From contig NZ_JABFDM010000004.1 in the NCBI RefSeq assembly GCF_013178945.1, forward strand, positions 372,001 through 436,000: DNA of 64,000 nt. The letters are read 5' to 3'. Source of the DNA: Bradyrhizobium aeschynomenes (GTDB taxonomy: Bacteria > Pseudomonadota > Alphaproteobacteria > Rhizobiales > Xanthobacteraceae). Below the pieces are notes generated by a model. That model made no database searches, was not told where the DNA came from, and saw only the letters and a list, made by a program, of their open reading frames with translations. Both the position numbers and the translations under genes were made by a program. Shown in pieces: positions 58,334 through 64,000 of the stretch. The stretch's first letter is position 1, and each line of letters starts with the position of its first letter.

Positions 58334-59002
58334 TGTGGCACGTAAGGGCCAAGAAGAGCGCCTCTCCTGTCGAGCAGGTCCCGGCGCCGTCGACACCGGA
58401 AGTCAAGGCGAACGTTGCGTATTGCCCGCCTCCCGACGAACTCGACACCTGCGTGCCCGAGTTGAAGCGCCTAGGCGGCTCAACGTCGGATCAGTGGAAT
58501 CTGATGCGCTGCATTTAGGTGATCAGTGCTGCCTGGTGCGGTCGCAACCCGCAACCCGGCAAGGATCTCGACGACAAGACGACAGCCATTCTCGTCGTCA
58601 TGGCCGGGGTGACTCCGAAGGATACGATTTAGGGCATGATGGCTGCCCAGCTCTTCGCTTCTCAGGCTGCTGCCATGGAGTGCTATCGCCGGGCGATGCT
58701 TCCTGACCAAAGCGTCGAGGGCAAGCAGATGGACCTGACGCTGGCCGCCAAGCTAACAACGGCCAACGCCGAGCAGGTTGCGGTTCTTTCAAAGTACGGC
58801 GGCAAGGGTCAGCAGAGGGTCGTCGTTGACCACGTGCACGTCTACCTGGACGGCCAAGCCATCGTCGGACAGGATCCCAGGGACGTCTATGAAAAATCCA
58901 GAGGCTCGACCCCATGCTATGGGATATGCAAAATGCTCCCCGTTGCGGGGCGAGAACGAAGAGCAGGCACGGGAAACCCTGCCAGTCGCCGGCAATGCCT
59001 AA
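58334..59002 (+). pseudogene. Decayed hypothetical gene with two amber stops and frameshifts
   Basis: One reading phase continues a recognisable rhizobial protein type (VEQVPAPSTPEVKANV, then DDKTTAILVVMAGVTPKDTI, then MMAAQLFASQAAAMECYRRAM, then GKGQQRVVVDHVHVYLDGQAIVG) but is cut by TAG at 58516 and at 58630. Near 58888 the similarity moves to another phase (MKNPEARPHAMGYA, then QARETLPVAGNA, stop at 59000-59002), and the start also seems shifted. A family member normally precedes the HGG-motif gene found next, supporting decay of an original pair. Confidence 0.65.
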
Positions 59003-59156
59003 CGGTCGCTGTCGGATGCACGGGGGCCTTTCGCCAGGAGCCCCGAAGGGCAACCAGAATGCCTTCAAGCACGGAGGCTATTTGGCGCGGTCGGTCGATG
59101 AGAGGAGGCCCATCGCGGCGCTACTGCGCGAAATGCGAGGTGCCGTGCTCAGATGA
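58926..59156 (+). CDS. HGG-motif small protein
   Basis: 76 residues from the ATG at 58926 (MQNAPRCGARTKSRHGKPC). It contains CRMHGGLSPGAPKGNQNAFKHGGYL, a motif of small proteins common in Bradyrhizobium and prophages with no known role. It overlaps the end of the decayed gene before it and the convergent gene end after it by a few bases. Apparently intact. Confidence 0.6.
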   Translation: MQNAPRCGARTKSRHGKPCQSPAMPNGRCRMHGGLSPGAPKGNQNAFKHGGYLARSVDERRPIAALLREMRGAVLR

Positions 59157-59877
59157 TGGCGCCCTTCGGCGGCGGGATGTTCGGCCATCTCTCGGAAATT
59201 GTCTGGCAAGCTGCCTTCATGTTCTCGAATATCGTGACAGAGTTTCCCGGCGCGGGATAAAGCTCGCCGCTGAAGGCGTCGAGAGTGACGCAAATGGACC
59301 GGTCAGCTTCAGTGCCTTCCTCCTTGAGATGGTTCTTGAGAAGACCAAATACCGCCGCGGACTGATATCCACCGACGTTCGGGTCGAGCGGCTTGCCTTT
59401 GGCATAGCGCAACATGAAGGCTCCGGTCCGTTGAACGTTCTTCTTGTCTATGCGGGCGAGCAAAAGGTGCGGCTTGAGCTTCACCTTCACCCCGTGGACC
59501 TTAACAGAGGGGAATTTCTTGCCGGGCAAAATCTCCGCATTGGGCAATTTGATGCTGGCCACCACCTCGCTGAAACGCTCCAGGTAATCAGCGTTCGCCT
59601 CATTGGTCAGAGCATCAAAATCATCTGTGGCAAGTTTGTTTCGGATGTAATCAGCCTTTGTTTCCAAGGTCTTAGGATCCGCTGTCCCGCTCTGGATCGC
59701 GCTCGAGATCGTGATCTGCGCCTCTTTGTGCTGAAGCAACCTAGCGAGGGGCCGATACTTGCATCCTTCGATGATGGAACGTCGCCGGCGTTCGGAAGCC
59801 GCCATGTAGTCCGCCAAATAGCGGACCGTGATCTCGGCTTCTGGAACCACAACATGTGTCTTTTCAGGCTTAGTCAT
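59149..59877 (-). CDS. Hypothetical protein
   Basis: 242 residues from the ATG at 59877; an earlier start at 59904 adds nine residues. It begins with beta and helix segments (ITVRYLADYMAASERRRRSIIEGCKYRPLARLL), then a charged helical part and a KVHGVKVKLKPHLLLARIDKK segment. The opening resembles rhizobial proteins of unknown role that are sometimes coded near phage genes. No catalytic motif is clear. Confidence 0.55.
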   Translation of the reverse strand: MTKPEKTHVVVPEAEITVRYLADYMAASERRRRSIIEGCKYRPLARLLQHKEAQITISSAIQSGTADPKTLETKADYIRNKLATDDFDALTNEANADYLERFSEVVASIKLPNAEILPGKKFPSVKVHGVKVKLKPHLLLARIDKKNVQRTGAFMLRYAKGKPLDPNVGGYQSAAVFGLLKNHLKEEGTEADRSICVTLDAFSGELYPAPGNSVTIFENMKAACQTISERWPNIPPPKGAII

Positions 59878-59896
59878 GTGAGCCTCGGAGAATGAG

Positions 59897-60124
59897 ATGT
59901 CCAACTACTACTTCAGCGCAAAAGTGGATGATGACACCACGTTGTGCATTGCGCCGATCACGGCTCGCCGCATCGAGCTTTCCGGACAAGAAATTGCCGA
60001 TGACAGCGGATACTTTCTCTTCCAGACCAAGGGAGGCGCAGAACCGAGCGAGGTCGAAATTCTCGCTCGTCTAACCTCCGAGGAGGCGGTCCTGCGTCTC
60101 AGCCAAATGCTCGATCTCAAATGA
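59897..60124 (+). CDS. Small hypothetical protein
   Basis: 75 residues, acidic, mixed alpha/beta (YYFSAKVDDDTTLCIAPITARRIEL, then EILARLTSEEAVLRLSQML). Divergent from the previous gene with a 19-bp gap, in which GGAGAATGAG can serve as ribosome site. Unknown function. Confidence 0.45.
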   Translation: MSNYYFSAKVDDDTTLCIAPITARRIELSGQEIADDSGYFLFQTKGGAEPSEVEILARLTSEEAVLRLSQMLDLK

Positions 60125-60134
60125 GAGGCGCCGA

Positions 60135-60308
60135 TCAGCGTTCGTGGACCGGCGTCGTGCTGTTGGTGCTCATCACAAGACCAATTCCGTGAAGTGCGTC
60201 ATTCTTATTCCAGTAGCTCTCGCCTGAATCCGCGATCTTGCGGTTATTGGCGGCATAGAGGGTCCAGCGCCATTGATTGGCGTGGTCGCGATAGAGGACG
60301 AAGTACAT
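60135..60308 (-). CDS. DUF1508/YegP-like small protein
   Basis: 57 residues read directly from the minus strand: YFVLYRDHANQWRWTLYAANNRKIADSGESYWNK, then LHGIGLVMS. The beta-hairpin with WRWTLYAANNRKIADSGE is the DUF1508 repeat of YegP-like proteins. These are small, structured, of unknown function. Its start codon overlaps that of the divergent gene. Confidence 0.75.
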   Translation of the reverse strand: MYFVLYRDHANQWRWTLYAANNRKIADSGESYWNKNDALHGIGLVMSTNSTTPVHER

Positions 60309-60309
60309 G

Positions 60310-60534
60310 ATGACCTCCAGTGAGGGTAATTTTCAGCGGTACTTGTTCGAGTACAAATTCGACAACTCAGAATGGGCGATAGAAATCGTTGCTGCGGACC
60401 CGGCCGAAGCGCGCGAACGCCTGAAAGCGATCAGCTGGGCGCAATACAAAGGGGAGATCTTTGCAAAAATCCCCGTCACCCCAGGCCCGCTAACTCGAGC
60501 TCTTTCCAGAATCCGGTCTGCCTTGAGCATCTAA
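60310..60534 (+). CDS. Small hypothetical protein
   Basis: 74 residues from the ATG at 60310; an ATG three bases earlier overlaps the divergent start. RYLFEYKFDNSEWAIEIVAADPAEARERLKAISWAQYKGEIFAKIPV is one compact alpha/beta unit, a kind of protein common in Bradyrhizobium. Unknown function. Confidence 0.55.
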   Translation: MTSSEGNFQRYLFEYKFDNSEWAIEIVAADPAEARERLKAISWAQYKGEIFAKIPVTPGPLTRALSRIRSALSI

Positions 60535-60807
60535 CTTGGTTGAAGAAAGATAATCCGCAATGGATGCGGGCCTGATTCGCCGTGAAATAAAACTGAGAGT
60601 ATGTCGCAATTTTTGCTTGCGGGAGGTCGAATCGGCCCCTGGTGACTGCGCCGACTCGATGTTGCTGATCTGTCGCCGCTTAGCTTGGCACGCGGGGCCG
60701 ACCGGCTCGATTGTCCTTCTTGTCTAGTCCATCGCGTTGCTCATCCCGATCTGCTTATACGTGAGAAAACCGAGGGAAGCCGCAAGACGATTGCAGCAAC
60801 TATTGAT

Positions 60808-61227
60808 TTAAGCGTCGGTCGCGCCAAGGTTGGCTACCATGTTTGTTTGTGAGCGAACGCAGCCAGACATGAAGGACTGCGCGATATCGGCGCGGGCTTC
60901 ACCGTTATTGACGTCTGGACGAGAGGAGAAATACTCCCCGTAAACCTTCAGAGATGCCACTACCGAGGTCGTAATGAAGAAGAAGATCAGGGCGCCTTTG
61001 CCTGCACTCGCGCTCGATGGGCGCAGCTCAGCGCCTTTCACTCCATTCCGGGTCGCTGCGATTACCACAAACAACAGGGAGGCAAACGACAGCTGTCCGA
61101 ATAGATGCGCCCAGCAATCGGCGGCCGGCGTATGAGCATAACTGGCTAGTTTGTAACCGTCCCTGGAGAGGGCACCCCGTTCCTCGAAGAGAGCGAACCA
61201 GGCGTCCGGCGATACATATTCATTCAA
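60808..61227 (-). CDS. Small membrane protein
   Basis: 139 residues with two hydrophobic segments (LFGQLSFASLLFVVIAAT and ALIFFFITTSVVASLKVYG), polar ends and a single Cys. No family recognised. It is the last cargo gene before the island end. Confidence 0.5.
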   Translation of the reverse strand: MNEYVSPDAWFALFEERGALSRDGYKLASYAHTPAADCWAHLFGQLSFASLLFVVIAATRNGVKGAELRPSSASAGKGALIFFFITTSVVASLKVYGEYFSSRPDVNNGEARADIAQSFMSGCVRSQTNMVANLGATDA

Positions 61228-61963
61228 CGTCAGGCACCCTTTCCGACCGACGTAGAGGCGTTGCTATCCGTGTCGCGAAAGGCGAAGCTCCGCTAGAGGC
61301 GGCCTCGCTGGTGCGGCTCGCTCAGGTCATGGAGGACAGATCTGTCGGTGTTACCGCGCTCGATGTTGTTTTCATCGACCCGGGCATAGGTCTCCGAGCG
61401 CCTAAGTCCCAGCGCACCTGCGCGGCTTCCGCGGTCTTGCCATCGATGACTTCCGCGCGGGATCTCACGATGGAGATCGCGGATCATATCGGCATCTTGT
61501 AATCGCCCGATTTGATGCTTGCGAGATTGGCGAATTCCGTGAGGATGACCGCGAGGGCGGCTCAGACGCCGATCGAGCGAACGGTTCTGGCGGAAGCCCC
61601 TGTGTGTCCGGAGCGGCTCCGGCGGCCGGCACGGCTCGCCCCTAAAAGCTCAGCAATGAAACGCCCGCGATAGGTTTCGTCCAATCAGTGTTCAACTTCG
61701 AGAGTTGTCCCATGTGTATCAACCCGACACCAATAGCGGCGTGACGACAATCCGCGGAGGGCTTCCAGTGTCCGGCATCCAAGCAGAATTCGGCTCCAAT
61801 GTTCCGCGCCACATATGCGCTATTCGCCGGCAAAATTGGCCGCAATCGTTCGTCTTTCTCCGCTCCAATCCGCCGCGATGACGAGGGTCCCGCCGTGGGA
61901 ACGCAAGCGCCTAACTAAGCGAACTATTTGTAATATATGGAATATTTGGCCTATCAATGCGGA
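61228..61963. other. Degraded region before attR
   Basis: About 740 bp with no intact gene. A frame near 61245-61502 (VRLAQVMEDRSVGVTALDVVFIDPG) may be an old remnant. The last part before attR is A/T-rich, unlike the core that follows. Confidence 0.35.
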
Positions 61964-61980
61964 CACTCTCTCCGCCAGCC
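61964..61980. other. attR (17-bp core)
   Basis: CACTCTCTCCGCCAGCC, identical to the copy at the tRNA-Ser 3' end. Flanking bases on both sides differ from the tRNA copy, so the core is exactly 17 bp. Confidence 0.88.
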
Positions 61981-62073
61981 GGTCCATACCTTCTGATGTC
62001 GGTATGGCCACAATCCTTCCGCCTTTGTTAAGGCCGCATCCGTACTCTCCCGGAGACAACCGGGGAGAAGATC

Positions 62074-62847
62074 ATGGCTGGCGCTTGCGCAGGCTGCGCG
62101 GACGGGGCCGAGCTGCCGTTTGCGTTCAAGATGGCGTTCCAGCCGATCGTCGACGTCGGGGCGCACCGGGTCTGGGGCTATGAGGCGCTGGTGCGCGGGC
62201 CCAATGGCGAGGGCGCTCAAAGCGTGCTCTCGCAACTCACGGAAGCGCAGCTCTATCGCTTCGATCAGTCGGCGCGGGTGCTGGCGATCGAGACCGCCGG
62301 CCGCCTTTTCGATGACGCCAGCGCCCGGCTGTCGATCAACTTCATGCCCAACGCGGTCTACGAGCCGCGCGCCTGCATCCAGAAATCGCTGGCCGCGGCG
62401 AAGCGGGCCAGCTTCCCGGCGCAGAACCTGATGTTCGAGTTCACCGAGAACGAGCGCATGGCGAGCCCCGACCATGTCGAGCGCATCGTCAAGAGCTACA
62501 AGGAGCTCGGCTTCTGGACCGCGCTCGACGATTTCGGCGCCGGCTATGCCGGCCTCAACCTGCTGGCGCGGCTGCAGCCGAACCTGATCAAGATCGACAT
62601 GGAGCTGCTGCGCGACATCCACCGCCATCCCGCCAAGCAGGTGATCGTGTCGGGCGTCGCTGCCATGGCGCGCCAGCTCGACATCGCCGTGCTGGCCGAG
62701 GGCGTCGAGAGCGAGGCCGAGTTCGCCGTGCTGCGCTCCGCCGGCATCAACCTGTTCCAGGGCTACTACTTCGCCAAGCCCGCGCTGATGGCGCTGCCGG
62801 GGGTGGCGTGGCTGGCCGAGCCTGCGCGCGACGTGGCGGTGGGTTGA
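62074..62847 (+). CDS. EAL-domain protein (cyclic di-GMP phosphodiesterase type)
   Basis: 257 residues, a stand-alone EAL domain from the ATG at 62074 after GGGGAGAAG. Motifs: GYEALVRGPNGE with the name-giving Glu-Ala-Leu, INFMPNAVY with the metal Asn, ALDDFGAGYAGL with loop-6 Asp residues, LIKIDMELL and VLAEGVESEAE. All catalytic positions are present, so it could hydrolyse cyclic di-GMP. A CCATACC/GGTATGG inverted pair (61984-62007) lies in its upstream region. Confidence 0.9.
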   Translation: MAGACAGCADGAELPFAFKMAFQPIVDVGAHRVWGYEALVRGPNGEGAQSVLSQLTEAQLYRFDQSARVLAIETAGRLFDDASARLSINFMPNAVYEPRACIQKSLAAAKRASFPAQNLMFEFTENERMASPDHVERIVKSYKELGFWTALDDFGAGYAGLNLLARLQPNLIKIDMELLRDIHRHPAKQVIVSGVAAMARQLDIAVLAEGVESEAEFAVLRSAGINLFQGYYFAKPALMALPGVAWLAEPARDVAVG

Positions 62848-63199
62848 CGCGTGCCGATCGCATCCAGCGATCCAGACGGGTGCAGCATCTCGGATGCGAG
62901 ATTCTTGTGATGCTGGGGTCGCGGGCGGTCGCCATGATCCGGCAGTGCCGCCGCGGACCGAGCCTCTCATGCCTGGCGCACGGTCATTCCGCGACAGTCG
63001 TCGTTGAGGGCGGCGAAGGCTGCTGTCGTCGTCCGATCCTGAACTCCTTCGAGATGCGGCGTCCCGCAGCACCCCCTTCACGTCGGGGCGGCATTCCGAA
63101 ACAGCGGGGCTGCCCGGACCGGAATGCTTTACAAGCATCGTTGTGCCGCGCGACGCGTCCTGGTGCCGCCCTCCCTGGAAGTCCCTCGCTCCTCCGAAG
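62848..63199. other. Intergenic region before the MFS gene
   Basis: 352 bp with no supported gene. GCATTCCG (63091-63098) and CGGAATGC (63120-63127) are a perfect inverted pair, echoing the CATTCCGG-type repeat arms seen beside fahA. Confidence 0.4.
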
Positions 63200-64000
63200 A
63201 TGCCGCCCGTCATCGCCGACCCCTCCATTCTGCGCGTCCTGATCGTGCTCGCCGTCACCCAGCTGATCGCCTGGGGCACGCTCAGCCTGCCGGCCGTGAT
63301 CGGGCGGGCCATGGCGGCGGATCTGGAGATGGACCTGACGGCGATCTTCGCCAGCACCACGGTGCTGTACATGTCGATGGGGCTGTGCTCGCCGCTGCTG
63401 GCGCGGCCGTTCGTCAAGCAGGGCGGCCGCCGCGTCATGATCGCCGGCACGGTGCTCGCCGCACCCGGCTATGCGCTGCTTGCGGCGGCGCAGGGGCCGC
63501 TGACCTATTACGCGGCGTGGCTGCTGCTCGGCATCGCCGGCAGCGCGACGCTGTCGACCGCCTCCTACATCGTGCTCAACGAGGTCGCGGGCCTGCGCGC
63601 GCGCAGCGCCATCGGGGCGCTGATGCTGGTGACGGGGCTGTCGAGCAGCATCTTCTGGCCGGTGACCTCGACGCTGTCGGGGCTGATCGGCTGGCGCAGC
63701 ACCTGCCTCGTCTATGCCGGGCTGCTGCTGCTGGTGTCGCTGCCGCTGTTCGTGTTCCTGCTGCCGCGGCGCGTCCATGATCATCTGCCGCCCGCATCCG
63801 ACGTGACGGCTTCGCCGCCGGCGGCAAAGCCCGCGCGCAGCACGTTCTATCTGCTGGTCGGGGCCTCCGGCCTCAACGCCTTCGTCGCCTTCGGCATGGG
63901 CGCCGTGCTGATCGAGCTGCTCAAATCCGAGGGCCTGTCGGCGGCGGAGGCGATCGGCTTCGGCTCCCTGCTGGGCGTGATCCAGATCAGCGCCCGCGCG
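63200..64000 (+). CDS. MFS transporter (3' end outside window)
   Basis: Open from the ATG at 63200 to the end of the window, 267 residues. Seven or more membrane segments are visible, starting LRVLIVLAVTQLIAWGTLSLPAVI and including YYAAWLLLGIAGSATLSTASYIVLNEVAG. The first cytoplasmic loop, RPFVKQGGRRVMIAG, is the MFS loop 2-3 motif in degenerate form. It is similar to DHA1-type efflux proteins and unrelated to the EAL gene before it. Substrate unknown. The C-terminal part is missing. Confidence 0.85.
   Translation, partial: MPPVIADPSILRVLIVLAVTQLIAWGTLSLPAVIGRAMAADLEMDLTAIFASTTVLYMSMGLCSPLLARPFVKQGGRRVMIAGTVLAAPGYALLAAAQGPLTYYAAWLLLGIAGSATLSTASYIVLNEVAGLRARSAIGALMLVTGLSSSIFWPVTSTLSGLIGWRSTCLVYAGLLLLVSLPLFVFLLPRRVHDHLPPASDVTASPPAAKPARSTFYLLVGASGLNAFVAFGMGAVLIELLKSEGLSAAEAIGFGSLLGVIQISARA

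Larger units (their letters stand above)
33700..61980. mobile_element. 28-kb integrative mobilisable element in tRNA-Ser(GGA)
   Basis: Bounded by exact 17-bp copies of CACTCTCTCCGCCAGCC, one crossing the 3' end of tRNA-Ser and one at 61964-61980. A tyrosine integrase lies just inside the tRNA end. A relaxase, TraC/TraD-like proteins and an oriT supply mobilisation, but no TraG or type IV secretion genes are present, so transfer would need a helper. Gene content changes sharply to small hypothetical, phage-like and decayed genes, and core-type genes resume at 62 kb. The tRNA-Ser target and P4-type integrase are a common pairing in rhizobial islands (family knowledge); the boundaries are read from the sequence. 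Confidence 0.9.

Noticed and set aside
58516..58632. Amber stop recoding (pyrrolysine or phage-type) to explain in-frame TAGs
   Set aside because: The reading phase also shifts near the start and near 58888, so decay explains the gene better than recoding.
61017..61502. 161-residue frame near the right end of the island
   Set aside because: It runs antisense through the small membrane protein gene, with no start signal; only its last part could be an old remnant.

Overview
The window looks like a chromosome segment of a Bradyrhizobium-type alphaproteobacterium. This is inferred from uniformly high GC, the layout of the homogentisate operon, a form II CoxMSL-type hydroxylase, a Ti-type TraA relaxase and the style of the short intergenic palindromic repeats. 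No species can be fixed from the sequence alone.

Layout. (1) 1-33,600 is ordinary core chromosome. It holds the 3' end of an OmpA-family gene, an RND efflux pair, a GT39-like membrane glycosyltransferase, a Crp/Fnr regulator with a CRP-like site in its own promoter region, an AsmA-like protein and a HAMP-GAF-class III adenylate cyclase. It then has a tyrosine/homogentisate catabolic block: a MarR regulator divergent from an FAD hydroxylase, a DUF2783 protein, an MBL-fold protein, hmgA and fahA, with an Lrp regulator divergent from hppD nearby. After these come a CoA-transferase and a CoxS-CoxL-CoxM-like molybdenum hydroxylase operon, a chemoreceptor, and an MFS-otsB-otsA trehalose group.

(2) 33,700-61,980 is a genomic island inserted in the 3' end of tRNA-Ser(GGA). 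A 17-bp stretch (CACTCTCTCCGCCAGCC) spanning the tRNA 3' end recurs exactly at 61,964-61,980, and a P4-type tyrosine integrase sits just inside the tRNA end. The island carries a MOBQ/TraA relaxase, TraC- and TraD-like proteins and a recognisable oriT between them, but no coupling protein or type IV secretion genes. It is best described as an integrative mobilisable element that relies on a helper.

(3) Island cargo includes a XRE regulator, membrane proteins, a phage-like block of small overlapping genes (38.7-42.7 kb), an orphan polytopic membrane protein, an SRAP peptidase beside a HEPN-like protein, small secreted proteins, and a tightly spaced CoiA-like PD-(D/E)XK nuclease/DUF4238 pair that is the best candidate for an uncharacterised defence-type module. 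Two tRNA-Lys-like 3' fragments inside the island suggest a nested, older insertion.

(4) From 62 kb core sequence resumes with an EAL-domain protein and an MFS transporter that runs off the window. No CRISPR array, rRNA or intact transposase gene was found.
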